Made by a program: the position numbers and the translations under genes. Source: Ophiostoma sp. CBS 140.51 (Eukaryota > Ascomycota > Sordariomycetes > Ophiostomatales > Ophiostomataceae). Taken from it: a DNA stretch of 64,000 nucleotides. Positions within the stretch are counted from its first letter, which is position 1. Every line of letters starts with the position of its first letter. The stretch spans positions 28,995-92,994 of the forward strand of contig JANSLP010000108.1 of the NCBI GenBank assembly GCA_029298735.1. Direction: 5' to 3'. The notes beneath the pieces were generated by a model, which saw only the letters and a program-made list of their open reading frames with translations, was not told where the DNA came from and did not search any database. Positions 1-11,963 of this stretch are shown piece after piece.

Positions 1-1344
1 TTGGGGAGTATCAAACAGAGACATGTCACTAACTCGGATGGCACGTTTCGGCCTGTTTTCTTGTCATCTGCCAGTCCTCTTCCTCGGACAGAGGCGGTGA
101 CGGTCTGCCCATGTGTTGCCGTGAAGTCGCACAAGAACCAAAAGTGACGAAGGAACGAAGGAAGAGGGTGAGGAAGAGGAAGAGACGAAACAGAGATTCT
201 GACCGTCATACTGTTGGTTCCTGTCATTAATATCATATACCCTCTTTTTCATTATCTTCCTAGCGCTCAATGATCCGTTAGAAAGCCTCACGAAGCCCAC
301 CTGAAGAGGAAAGAGAGACGATGGTAGAAGGGTTAGAAAAAAAGAGACGGGAAGAGTAAGGCTGAGACTGAGACATTCTCGATAGGAGGTCGGTGAAGGA
401 GAAGCAACGGAGACTGGGGAAGCCGAGAGAGACAAAGTGAGCAGACGAAGGAGAATAGATTGAGGCCTGCCATCTTTGTGTTACCCTCTTCTCATCCTCC
501 CCAGACATCAGACATGCACCTTTCCTTCTCTCTTCCTCTCTTCACTCCCCTCCTTTTAATCTCTGCTCTGAGACACTACTCAGCGAGTATGGAGCACCCG
601 ATACACCGCCTCTATGATAAGTGAGAGCAAAGCAAGAAAAAAGAAAGCAAAACGAGGGTGACAGGGCTGTGAAGGAGCAAAATGTCTGTTGGTGCTTGAT
701 ACGAAGCGAAGGGCGTGTGCAAAAAAGATAACGTGCAAATATTGGAAAGCAGACCAGGGCAAAAATATGGCCTTGACCGTTTGTGATACTGCTCCGTTGA
801 AGTTGAAGTTGACGGTGAATGCTCGGTATGCCATGATGCTTGTCTGTATCGGTCGCGGCTTATCGTGATGTTCTTATATGCCGTCTGGCATCATTCGTTG
901 ATATTGGAATATACTAAGTATTCTGTGTATTCTTATTTTACTTATCCTTTCTTGGACACATACTTTTTATTGAGAAAGAAAAAAAAACTTAAAAAAAGAA
1001 GAAAAAATTGGGATAGAGGAAAGTTTGATTAAGACCAGAGTCCAATTATGGACTTTGTTCCTTTTATTCTTCTTCTAAAATCAAATAATCAGTCACAATC
1101 ACGAAGCTAGAGAAGACATCAGTTATATTCAAAACCTAGCAAACACCGTGGCTAACTGTATGATTCGGCCGTTATAAAAGAAAGTATCAAACTGCTGGTA
1201 ACCAAAAAAAGAGAGAATAGACTAAAGTAAACAAAAGACCCGATAAAAAAGGCGCCCGAAAATACAAGCTACTCCGTCCCCGCAGTAAGGGGATTCTAAT
1301 GACAAACAAACGTGCTATATGTACATGTGAATGAGGGTAGTGCT
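1..1344. other. Gene-free left edge, 3' flank of the palmitoyltransferase gene
   Basis: No open frame here resembles a protein family on either strand. The first 600 bases are purine-rich on the plus strand. Roughly 900-1260 is A/T-rich with several A runs and probably includes the 3' untranslated region of the minus-strand gene that ends at 1345. Confidence 0.5.
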
Positions 1345-3591
1345 TTAGTCGACACTCCCATCGTCCAGCTCGTCTTGCGGCTGCTGGTGGGCACCACTGT
1401 CGGCACTACCCGGGCGTGTGCCTGTGGGCGATGTCGCACCCGCCGCAGTCGGCGACGCTGCACCCGAGCTGCCGGTGGACGACGCTTTGCGCAGCAGACC
1501 GCTCGTCGGGTCGGGCATCCAGTGGGCCCGCAGCGGCGAGACTCCTCTTTGTTGACTCTGAGACTGGCTTTGTGTCGGGGTCAGGACTGGCGCATCCGCC
1601 AAAGTAGTGGCATCCTCTTCACTGGTGTTGTCGAGGTCGTCGTCGTTCTCCTCTTCCTCCTCATCCTCTTCAACATCATCGTCATCATCCTCAAACAGAT
1701 CAATATCGTCGTCGGGGAGCTTGCGGCCCGACCGGTTTAGGCGCTGCATGGACACAGCATTGGGGTTGGTGTTGTCGTTGGTATTTCCGGTCGCATCGGT
1801 GTAGCCCTGGTTGGGGTCGCGGCCGAGGATGCGGTCGGCCTTGGACGGCGAGAGGGGGGAGCGGCGGTAGCGGCTGGGTTGTGAGCGAGAGGAGGAGGAC
1901 GAGGGGTGAAGGTTGAGGTTCGGAGGCGCGGCACGCTGGTTCTGGAACCGCTGCTGCGGGTTGTACCGCGGCGGCGTAGCGTGTGTGACGACAATGGGCG
2001 GCGCTCGTGACGACGACGCATCATCACCGTCATCCATACCCCATCCCGCAGCCCGTTCCCGCGCGCGCTGGGCATCACGGTCGCGCTGAATCCGCTCGCG
2101 GGCAGCCACCCATTTGGGGCTGGGCTCCCAGGTCCAGCCGTCGCCCGTGGTGGTGGGCACGGGCAAGGGCCACAGCCAGGGGCTGGGACCGAACATGTGC
2201 AGGAGGTTGCGGCGGGTACCGAGGTCAAAGGCGTGCGGCATCTTGGCGCTATCCTGTTCGTCCATGTAGGCGTCGTGGCGTTTCTGGGCGCGGTAGCGCT
2301 CGAGCTCGTCGTAGGTCAGGCGGCGGCCCATTTGGTTCTGGGGACCGGCGGTGCTCGCGCTGGCGACACTGCTGCTGTAGTTGAGCAAAGTGTTATCGTC
2401 GTCATCGTCGTCGTCGTCGTGGGCGCCCTGGACACCGGCAAACAGGCCCTGCTCCTCGTCGCCTGTACGGCTGTGGCTGTAACTGTCTCTGTTTCCGTTC
2501 ATATTGTTCATCTGGCGGCCGTACTGCGGCAGGGGCACGCCGTGCTCGGCCGCTGCAGCTTGGGCATTCGCCGATAGTGTCGAAATACCATCGCCAATGG
2601 CGCCGGCCACCGTGGCAGCTGCCGTAAAGGGCATCGACCCGCGCAGCGACGAGCTATACCGCGTCTTCTCCATGCACTCTATGGTGGTCTGGCCGCGGCT
2701 CGCCAGGACAATGTGCCACACAGTGAAAAGGCCCACGGCAAAGCCAATGATGCCGCCCACAACCGTGAGCATAATGTACTGCACGGGCATCAGCGTCTCG
2801 CCCGCCGTGGTGTAGGTGGCGTCATTGACAATCTCTGTCCAGACCCAAGAGCCGGCGACGGCAAACGAGAAGAGACTGAGGGATGATGTATAAATCAGAA
2901 AGAGCAAAAACATCTTGCCATTCCGCAGCCCAATACAGGTCGCCAGCCAGGGGCAGTGGTGGTCCATTTTGAGGACGCAGCGGCGGCAGGTGGAGCAGTG
3001 GTGGGCGCGGTCGGGCTTGCGAGCCTGGCACTTTTTGCAGAAGCGCATCTCGCCGTTGGATTTGACTGTGAGGCTACCGGCAGCAGAGGCACGAGCAGCC
3101 ACACTCTCGTTGTGGTCCGTCAACCCGTTAAAGGGCGACGCCGAGTTGGTGGGCACGGTGCTGTAGCCCTGGTCGTTTGTTGTGCTTCCAGGGGGCGTAA
3201 AGACGGCCGCGGTATAAGACCAGATTTGCATAATGTAGATGGACAAGCCGACCCAAGCGCACCAGGGCCCTGTCCACGCAGAGTGGCTGTAGGCTTCGGG
3301 CGTTGTGCCGAGATGGATGACGACCCAGCAGGCCCATGTGGAGAGACCATAGACAAACGCGAGCGGGAAGTAGGTGGCGCAGGTGCAGCAGGCGCGCTCG
3401 ATGCGCCGTGCCAGGCGGCGGACGTGCATGTCGGGCGGAGGAGAAGGAGGAGGGTGGTCGGGGTGGTTGTCGTCGTTGATGTCGTCTTCGGCTGTATAGG
3501 GATGGGCGTGGCTAAGGAGTTCGACAGAGTTGGAGTTGGAGTAGGGGTCGGAAACGGGTCGGTGTTGTAATCGACGGCCGTGACGGTCCAT
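1345..3591 (-). CDS. pfa3: DHHC palmitoyltransferase, Pfa3-like
   Basis: Single-exon frame of 748 aa, ATG at 3591, TAA at 1345. It is predicted to S-acylate cysteines of membrane-associated proteins; yeast Pfa3 acts at the vacuole on Vac8. Two membrane segments (about residues 75-95 and 110-130) precede a cysteine-rich domain (about 183-222) with paired CxxC/HC zinc ligands and the catalytic DHHC at 210-213. Two more membrane segments follow (about 227-250 and 270-296), then a TTIE motif at 302-305, the usual TTxE of the family. From about residue 320 the tail is long, disordered and polar, with an aspartate run near 394-401 and a D/E-rich stretch near 640-680. It is followed upstream in tandem by CYK3. 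Family assignment is firm. Pfa3 rather than another DHHC paralogue rests on topology and the downstream FGPSPWLWPLPVP stretch, so it is less certain. Confidence 0.88.
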   Translation of the reverse strand: MDRHGRRLQHRPVSDPYSNSNSVELLSHAHPYTAEDDINDDNHPDHPPPSPPPDMHVRRLARRIERACCTCATYFPLAFVYGLSTWACWVVIHLGTTPEAYSHSAWTGPWCAWVGLSIYIMQIWSYTAAVFTPPGSTTNDQGYSTVPTNSASPFNGLTDHNESVAARASAAGSLTVKSNGEMRFCKKCQARKPDRAHHCSTCRRCVLKMDHHCPWLATCIGLRNGKMFLLFLIYTSSLSLFSFAVAGSWVWTEIVNDATYTTAGETLMPVQYIMLTVVGGIIGFAVGLFTVWHIVLASRGQTTIECMEKTRYSSSLRGSMPFTAAATVAGAIGDGISTLSANAQAAAAEHGVPLPQYGRQMNNMNGNRDSYSHSRTGDEEQGLFAGVQGAHDDDDDDDDNTLLNYSSSVASASTAGPQNQMGRRLTYDELERYRAQKRHDAYMDEQDSAKMPHAFDLGTRRNLLHMFGPSPWLWPLPVPTTTGDGWTWEPSPKWVAARERIQRDRDAQRARERAAGWGMDDGDDASSSRAPPIVVTHATPPRYNPQQRFQNQRAAPPNLNLHPSSSSSRSQPSRYRRSPLSPSKADRILGRDPNQGYTDATGNTNDNTNPNAVSMQRLNRSGRKLPDDDIDLFEDDDDDVEEDEEEEENDDDLDNTSEEDATTLADAPVLTPTQSQSQSQQRGVSPLRAHWMPDPTSGLLRKASSTGSSGAASPTAAGATSPTGTRPGSADSGAHQQPQDELDDGSVD

Positions 3592-4872
3592 GGGCGAGGG
3601 AGGGGGAGAAGACGATAGAGGAGAGGATCGAGAAGAAGTCGAGAAGGACGAGGGAAGGGCGAAACTCGAAAGAAAGACGTGTCTATGACCGCGAAACGCT
3701 AAACGACAGAGATGCAGACGCAGCCGTCGAGACGGGCATCATGGGTGAAGGCGTGTGCGAGATAATGAAAGTCAAAAACAAATGGCTGGTCACTGGCCGT
3801 CAATGTCGCTGTCGCTGTAAAGGAGACGGAGGGTCGGATGGTTGGGAAGTTGGAAAGTTGGGATGTAGTCGTTGAAACGGAAAGTTCCTTAGGATTTGGT
3901 GTGGAGAACACTTTCGGTGGCCCTGGTTCCTGTCCAAGGAGGTGGTCGTGCTCCTGCTGCGCCGAGCTGCTGACGACTGTATAAAAAAGTGTCCGAGACG
4001 ACAGCTCTTTCCCCAAGCAACTGTGGCGGTGCGCAGAAATGAAAAAAGGGAGGATGCACAAAAATACTGTTGAGGAAAGAGCGATGAAGAGAATCAATAA
4101 GCTGGGAAAGAGCAGAGAAGATACTGCTTCGCTCCCTCCTTTTTTGTGACGGCGCCTCCTTTTCCTCTTTGGTACTTGCCCTTTTCCTTCAATTCCCTGA
4201 TTTTCCACGCTGTCCGACGGACTCGACGGAAGGTGCGGTTTTGCTGGCTGCTGACCGGGCGCTCTCCCAGCACGCCCTCCGGTAAAGTAGGCTCGCTGGC
4301 TCGCTGGCTAGCGTGTTTTTCGTGTGCAAAAAGCGTTCCAATTTAAGAGAGAGGTGCCAACTGTGGAGTTGTTTTTCATGCAGGTTATTAGGGGGCGCTG
4401 TGGGTTATAGGGGTTTAGGGGGCTCTTTAGGAGGGAATATTGGAAGCATTTTGGGGTTTCTCCATGTGCCTTTAGGGGGCAAGTGCCATTTACCTACCAT
4501 TTTGCGTAGACGATTCCAGTTTGGCGTAGGCCCCATTGGACCCAATTCCACGCCCGATGATACCACAGCCACGCGACTTTTCGCACCTTCACACTTTTGA
4601 CAACCGAACCTCATCTCATCTCATCTTAATACCACTTCAGATCAAGACAATTAGATTCTCCATTATTTCCCAACTATCATACAAGTACACTGTCGACTCT
4701 CCTAAATTGCCAAGATGAAAACCAACGATGAAAAAACAACAAAAACGCCCAAGATGCAGCCAGATCCTCTTTCCCAAAATTTTAATAAAAATCAATCCCG
4801 CCGGCAAAAAATCGAAGCAAAAAATGAGCAAAAACATACAGAAGAAGACGCCGTACTCCGTACGTCGCCTTC
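3592..4872. other. Intergenic, promoter side of PFA3 and 3' flank of CYK3
   Basis: No credible gene. The PFA3-proximal part (about 3600-4200) is pyrimidine-rich on the minus strand, as expected of a fungal leader. A 169-codon minus-strand frame at 3699-4208 lacks an ATG start and resembles nothing. A G-rich cluster lies at 4388-4480, and 4853-4863 is a perfect GTACTCCGTAC. Confidence 0.5.
4388..4480 (+). repeat. Degenerate TTTAGGGGG-like cluster
   Basis: Within 93 bases there are TTAGGGGG (4388), TATAGGGG (4406), TTTAGGGGG (4414), TTTAGGAGGG (about 4426) and TTTAGGGGGC (4471). The units resemble but do not match the fungal telomere repeat TTAGGG, and their spacing is irregular. It lies between two genes. 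It may be a degenerate interstitial telomere-like tract or simply G-rich promoter sequence. Confidence 0.35.
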
Positions 4873-7800
4873 TCACTGACACACCCACTCGGCAAACACG
4901 CACCATCGGGCTGTCCGGTCGGCCAGCACCAGGCCGCGCCACACACCGCGCTCGCTGCACTTGATAATTGTCTCCCACGTGCCGCCGTCGGCCGGGTCTT
5001 CGTCGCCGAGACCACTCATGGCCGCCGACCGGCCGCCAACACCGATACCGCTGTTCTTGCTGCGGTCCTCTTTGCGCATGAGACGCAGAATCTTGCCGCC
5101 GGGCGTCTGGATGGCTAGCTTGGCCGGTTTCTTGGTGGTTCCACTGCCGCTGCTGTTGCTGCTGCCACTGACGCTGCCCGCCGGGATCATGTTGCTGTTA
5201 CCATTAAGCTGGTTGCTGCCGGTCATGCTCGAGAGCATGCTCATGGCCGACGAGGGGCGGGCAAACGGTGACGGCGAGGGGGCTCTGTGCTGGGGAATAA
5301 CGGGCGTGACACCGCCGGCCGTGCTGGGGTGTTGCCGGATGGCAAACACAAACGTGTTGTTGAGCGCTAGGCGCTGGCACTGTGGTTGGACAACGTAAAT
5401 GTCGTGTCGTTGCGCGTGTGGTGTCGGATGCCGCGTCACAAACTCGTAGCTCGGGTTCTCGCCCGTGTGCACCACCGGAAGCGAGAAGGCCAGTGGGTGT
5501 GGAATGTCCTTTATGCTGTGCATGAGACCGCGACGGCCGGCATACACCTTGAGGATGCCTGTCCCTTCGTCACCGGGGAGCAGACCCTTGACCGTGTACC
5601 GTTTGATGCCACCAGCAATCCAATCTGCTTGCGCCAGGGCCCGCTTCTTGAGAACATCGCCGCTCTCAAAATAGTCACCGTCGGCATCCCTTGTCAGGGC
5701 GCGCACCTCAATCTCCGCGGCCACTTCAACCTCCTCGGGCACACTGAACCGGACGTGCACCATCTCCAGATCCTCAATGCGCAGCAACGATGTGTTAAAG
5801 TCCATCAGCTGCAGACCGTTGCGGAAGTAAGGCGGGCCGGCGCACGGCAGGTTCTGGAGAATTTCGTGCGCCACTGGTGGACACAGGTGCTGCTGCGTGT
5901 GGTGCTCGGGGATGTGGGTGTAGCAAGCTTCGCTGGGCTGCACCAGGAACCACCAAGGGTCGGCCGTGGTACTGCTGCCACCACCGCTTGAGTATTGACC
6001 GCGACGCGGGAACGATGGGCTTGCCAAGCAGGTGTCCATGATGCGCCACTCGTTATCGACGAGGACAGCATTCCACCAGTGGTTGGCACGTGGCATAATG
6101 CCCAGCTCGGGGATATCGCCTGGTGCTTTCAGATAGCCACGGACCACCTCGCACGGCAAGCTGGCTGCCGCGCACATCTCTGCCACGAGTACCGCGTACT
6201 CCTCGGCACAGCCCCGCTTAGACTGGATCACCTTGCGCGTGTCCATGTCGTCGGAGCCAGCCATTTCATAGTCATCTTCCCACACAATCTTCTCAGACAC
6301 CCACGTAAAGATGGCCCGCAGACGCTGCACGTCACTCCGGTAGGGGCGGCACACGTAGGTTGTGGAAAGTGTAATGGCGGTCGTCATAGGTGGCAGGCTG
6401 CTAATGAAACGCGAGTTCTTGTCGACTTGGCTCAGGTTCAAGGCACCGTAGTTGGTCGGCTCAACCACCGGCATGCCGTCGCCTCCTTCGTCGCCCTCGA
6501 TGGTGTTGTAGAGCTCGTCAACAGGGTCGAGCGTCGGGTAGTCCAGCATCTGGCAGCGGTCACGCCGTTCGTTACGCTCAATCCGACTGAGCGAGTTCGA
6601 ACGGTTGACATCCCGGCGGACCTGCACCCAGTCCACACCGGCTCCACCACCAGCGGCTCCCAGGCCCATCTCTCGAACTGCATCACGTCCATAGCTCACA
6701 TTCGAGGTTGAGCCCAAGGTGTTCATCGGGGACGACTGGGAGTAGTTGTGACTGCCAACACCGCTGCCAATGCCCGTGTTGCCGAAGCCGGTCATGGCAA
6801 TAGAGCCGCGGCTGCTAGCCACGCCCGTCTTGGCAGACTCAATCATCTTCTTGAAAATGTTGCTCTTCTTGACTGTCGACTTTGGTTGTGTCAGTCCACC
6901 GATACCCGCGAGACCGCCAAGGCCGGGCATATCGTCGCCACCGCTGTGGAAGCTAATCTGGGACTTGGAGCGAAGATGGTTTGCTGCATTCTGTTGGTAG
7001 TCGGAGGCATGACTACTGTGGTAGGTCACACCGGTGAAGGGAGAATCAGGCCGCTCTCCATCCCACTCCCGCAAACCCAGAGCACTCTGAGCACGGCTCA
7101 TGTTCTTGCGGGCGAGACTGCCGGCACTCGTAGCACTAAAACCACTGGCCGATGCACCGCTCATGAGACTGCGGTTGGTGCTCTGCGTGTTGGTACTGGT
7201 CGTGGTGACGGTACTGCGGTTGCCGGCAGAGGCATTGGTGGAGTTGGTCTTAGTCGTAAACGTGCGGTTGAGAACCTGGCGGCCAACATCATAAGCCGAC
7301 CGCCGATGGCGCAACTGCTGCTGCTTTAACGAGTCCATATCCTCCCCGCCACCAAATCCGCCACCACCTGCACCGCCCATGGATGACTTCGGTCGCTCAA
7401 AGAGACCTAGAGCCTTAGGAGGCGGCATGGGCGCCTCGTTGTCGGCAAACGACTGGTTGCCAAACTGGGGCTGCTGGTGCTGTTGATGCATGTTCCGTAG
7501 GCGTGACTCCATGCGCTCGACGTAGTTACTGAGTTGCGGGAGTTGCTGTTCGTCTTGACTGGAACCATAGGCGTCTTGAGATGAGTTACCGCTGCCACTA
7601 CCGCTGTAAGTCTCGTAGCCTTCGTCGACGGGTTGCGGTATGCCCATGGACGTCTGTGGCCGCATCTGCTCCTTGCGCTGCATCCGTCTGGAGCTCTGGT
7701 TGATCGTATCAAAGGAGTCAGGAGACCACGCATCAAAGGCAACAGGTACGGGCTCAGGTGTTCTTGCGTGATCCCGCGACATGCCGAGTGCATCAAGCTG

Positions 7801-9017
7801 CTCAATCACACCGTCCATGGCCTCTCGTAGTGGTGACGGGGTAAGACCGGATTCAATCGGCCCTGGTGAGGGAACAGGCGATGGCACGCGTGGTGTGTGG
7901 TATCCGGCAGCAGAATGGTGGCTATTGTATGACATGTTTGACCCGTGGCGCTCAAGACCATGCATACCGCCCATCATCCCTAGACCGCGGTTGTCGTATG
8001 AAGCGGCTGAGTCCTGTCGGTTCATTGTATGGCGATGAGGAGGAGGAGGCGGTGGTGGGGGCGAGTCCAACTGTTCCATCGAACTCGAGGGCCGGTATGG
8101 TTGATAGACCTTCTCGTCCGGCGGTGTCGGCTGGCGAAACTGCTGCAGTGGCATCGTTGGCGCGGGTGACGGTTGCCGAGAGGGAATGTGCTGGTGGCGG
8201 TACTGCTGCGCAGGTGATGGCGATGGAGGTGGTTGATAGTGTTGTGGAGGCGGCGGCTGATGTTGTTGTTGCTGCTGGTGGAAGAGTGGCTGATGGATTG
8301 GCTCCTGGCTGTGGTAGCTGTTCATACGCGGATTGGGTGATGGTGAACGAGATCCACCGCCGTAGCCCATTGCCTGGTGATGTGGTGATGGGCTTGGTAC
8401 GCGAGCAATGCTATTGCTGTCGTTGCGCATGTGTGTGTTTCCGCTGTTTTGTCTCGAGCTGTTGACATGGTTGTTTGGTTTACGGATACTGCTGCCACCA
8501 TTGCCACCGTTGCTGCCCGTGCTTTTGATCGAGGTCGCAGACGTTTCCCTAGAACGTGAGGAGCCAAGCTGGTAGGTCTCGGGCTGTTTGGCGGTTGTGT
8601 AGTGCGGTGCTTTTGCGTAGGCCTCAAAGGGCTTCCGGAACGTCTTTGACTTTTGCGGTGTGTTCTTGGGGCTCGGGGTGGTGCCGGCGGGAGGCAATGG
8701 GCTCGTTGAGCGTGTGATGGGACGGAACTCAGGAGGCAGAAGCTCGACAAAGTTGGAAGGAAAGGCGCCGACCATGCGACGGTCGCGGAAAAGTCGGCCG
8801 GTCCACCAGCTGCCGTCGCCGGCGTTGAGGCACTCGATGAGGTCACCCTCCATGAATCCTAGATCGCGTTTTGACTGACAAGTTAGCGGGATGAACAATG
8901 ACAACAACATTGGGACCAGAACATGCTGAGCAGACGTACCTCGCCTCCCCAGGAGTAGACAGCTCTGCACCAGCACGGAAACCGCGTGGGGAGCGGCGGG
9001 GGTGCTGGCACCGTCAT
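4873..9017 (-). CDS. cyk3: Cytokinesis protein Cyk3 (SH3 plus transglutaminase-like)
   Basis: Two exons: 9017-8940 (26 codons, ATG at 9017) and 8874-4873, giving 1359 aa. The 65-base intron has a GTACGT donor and a GCTAACTTGTCAG branch/acceptor. The join restores an N-terminal SH3 domain: RAVYSWGGE then SKRDLGFMEGD, with a WW pair and a SNFVELL end. Residues about 75-800 are disordered and rich in P, Q, S and N, including PxxP stretches. A transglutaminase-like core lies at about 840-990 with RGCAEEYA (near 913), NHWWNAV (near 956) and a following MDT. Cyk3 acts at the bud neck or septum and couples actomyosin ring closure to septum synthesis; this fold is reported to be catalytically dead in yeasts. 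The Cys here sits one residue before the usual catalytic position, so a pseudo-enzyme is likely. The gene follows PFA3 in tandem. Confidence 0.9.
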
Positions 9018-11963
9018 GATGGCGGTGGCAGAAGATCGATGTGTATGTGGTGATGTAGTCGAGTCTGTCGGCCGAGGTTGAAGATGTGTAGATGTTCGAG
9101 GTCGCGGAATGACCGACGATTAGTCCGAAAGCAGTTCGAGGTCAGACTTGTGTCGTTTCTCGAGATTGAAAGACTTTTCGTGATGTCGAGTCCAGTCGTA
9201 AACAAAGAGCGGGAGAGGATGGAGGAAAGAGAGGCACGGAAACAGGGTCTGCCGTTGTCCAGCGGAAAACCAGGTTTCGAGAGGAGCGGCGATAATGCTC
9301 TCGTTAATCGCGACGGACGTGTTGGGTGAGCAGAATAGACAATTGCAGAATGGGAAGAAATCCAGAGTGTTGAAAAAATGCCAAATAACAAGACACGGAA
9401 AATATCATAGCAGAACCACGATATAGCAGGAGCGATGGTAAGATACGGTGGTAGGCAGGAGTGATGGGGAAAGCACCTGGCATGAGGAAGGAACTTGTGC
9501 CCTCGTTGTGTGGTCTTTGCTCTTTCCCTCTTTTGGTGGGTTGTCGTTTTAGCGTGTAGCCTGGTCCGGCAGGTGCGTTGCTCAAAGCGCTGTGTCGCTG
9601 TGTGCCAGCAGGGAAGGTGTGCGTTGGCGAGGAAAGCACAAATCGGGTATTTTGATTCTGTTGCCCAGCAACGCCGCAGGTGCTGGCTGCTCCCTGGGCG
9701 GTTTTGGGTGGTGGACTTTTGTCGCGCCTACCCCACTAGGCCAACCCACAGGGCGGCCCGCGTGCTTGGGCGCACTAATGCGGAAAGCGCAACCCCTGTA
9801 GCAATCAACTCAAGCCAAAGGTCAATCACAAGTGAACCAATTAATTTAGAGATAATCGTATGTAGCCGGCGCTTTTGGCCATGGTGCAGCCTTTCATTCC
9901 TTCCATTCTTCGCGACAACGAAAATTATGTCTCAATATCGAAACTCTCAAAACGGTGTGCCACGAGACGGGTTTCGATATACACGAGACACGAGACACGA
10001 ACCCAAGTCAGCGCCGCCGCAGGAAAAGGCGTTCCGGAGATTGTTTGCGCCTGGTGGTGACGGAAGCACAAGGCTGCGACGCGTCTCCACGGCGATCACC
10101 AATATGCGGACGACATTGACATCGAGACATCTCGTGATATTGACAGAGTGAATGACATTTCAGGTTTTTTTTGCTTCACCTGGGAACCGGTTCACAATCG
10201 TCAATATTGTGATTGATGAGCTCGATTAATATTTCTTTGACCAACGATAATCTCCTTAACGTGACTAACACAATCCAGCACGCCATCCTAGCTCTCGAAA
10301 CGACAACAGCTTTCTCGCTATGCTCTTGACCAGTCTATCTCCGCATTGCAATTGGCTCAGAGAAGCTCGTTTGGCTTGTCTTTAAATCGTCCGCCGGGCT
10401 ACCCGATGTCAAGATGGCCGGCGACTCGTCGGAATTCTGCCGTCCTAGCATCGCGACGTGCATCACCATTCGGTCATACCAGCCATTACGCAAATACTAT
10501 CTCGCCTTTTTATGTAAAAGATATTCGGCGACCAAGATGCCGCATTCGGCAATTTGTCTTGGCTTTCTGCTGGGCCAGTTGGCACTCATGATGGCTAAGA
10601 AGAAGCATATTGAAGGTAACTTGGAAAGAGAGAGGCGAACCAGACACCGGTGACAAAAGATGCAAAATACAGCCATTCATTTGGATATCTCAAGGATGCG
10701 GCCTTCGGTTCTCCTCTCCCGCCGACTTCAAATTGGACCCTTTGTTCGCTAAGAATGGTGGCCTCCAAGCAGATGTCGCTATCGCCAGTCACAGAAGCGT
10801 CAGACAATCACTGTCGCAAGATGGCGTTATCATGGCGCTACCCACTTACACGGCCAACGACACCAAAGGTCCAGCACCGCCGAGCAGTCTCATAAATCCA
10901 GTGCTTTGAGTATCTCCAACCCCTCATTATCAAGGATCCAAAGATGTTATCCTGGTCTGTGATATTCGTGATTTGCGCAACCTACAACGCATCCACCGCC
11001 GCGCCAGACTCGCTCACAACATTGCACTAGATGCGTTGCACATCGCGCTTTGGATGATGCGACACGGCCCAACATGACCGACGGACAGACATTAGAGGGT
11101 GCGAGGCTGCCTCTAGCCAATACAACCCAATGGGTTTGACATCCCAGGATCACGTCTATAACGGACAAGCCAGCCCGATCATGCAGCTCTTGACGAGTGT
11201 CGAGAGTAAGACAGAACGAGATGCCCCGGGATTGGTCCATGTGAACCCCATCCTCCATTCGAGATGCAAGCTATTATCTCGAAGATATCCTTAACTTCTT
11301 AGTTACACCCAGGCGTCATTTATAGAAAGGCGTGCCTACCATCCATTGCAATCCCGAGTATCCCATTGGTGCCCCGTCTGCCTACTGTCATCTACTTCTC
11401 GGACCCCACATTGCTTGATGTTTAATGCCCGGCGGAAGGCTGCCGATGGCGCTCTTCAAACACCGTTCATCAACGTGGTCCGTCACCCGACTAGCATGAC
11501 CGATAAGATGCAGCCCTAGTCTGCCACACATCTGCTCGTTTATATCGCGGAGCTGCAAAGTCGCCAATCGATGCCAGGCACTGGTTTATGACGCGACATG
11601 TCTATCCTCGCACCTCACGTGGAGGGATGCGGGGAGGTTGCCTCTCTTTCATGTTGTCGCTTCGGGCGTTTCCATCATGATGGTATTTGTGTGTTTCGTC
11701 TATGATCTCCGCGATGTCTCCGGATGCTAGCCTGACTGCCATCAAGTGATGTGCTACGTGGCTTGGTGATGTGCTGCCGACCACGGCGCCGAGTTGTAAG
11801 ATGGAGGGAAGACGAGTAGCATCAAAGGGTGCCAACAGCAAAGTATAAAGACGTCAGTGTTGGCCTGCCCAGGTTGTATTTTGTTTTGTCTTTAGGAACA
11901 AGATAATCATTACCATCAATCTTCTACTCATACCCTTTTTTATTCCCACATCACATCTTCACA
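9018..11963. other. 2.9 kb without a clear gene; possible decayed coding relic
   Basis: No intact gene. Around 9900-11800 there are short stretches with protein-like composition in shifting frames, for example a plus-strand frame across 10927-11077 and another near 10290-10430, broken by stops. I cannot assign them to a family. The right end holds the promoter of the dioxygenase. The left end (9018-9500) is the CYK3 upstream region. Confidence 0.4.
11844..11849 (+). promoter_or_regulatory. TATA box of the dioxygenase gene
   Basis: TATAAA lies 115 bases before the ATG at 11964, followed by a CRE-like ACGTCA and then a pyrimidine- and A-rich leader ending CACAATGG. Spacing and context fit a TATA-driven fungal promoter, often seen on inducible rather than housekeeping genes. 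This is inference from motif and position only. Confidence 0.5.

Noticed and set aside
3699..4208. 169-codon minus-strand frame upstream of PFA3
   Set aside because: It starts at GTG, lies in the pyrimidine-rich leader and matches nothing. The membrane-like stretch is a product of T-rich codons.
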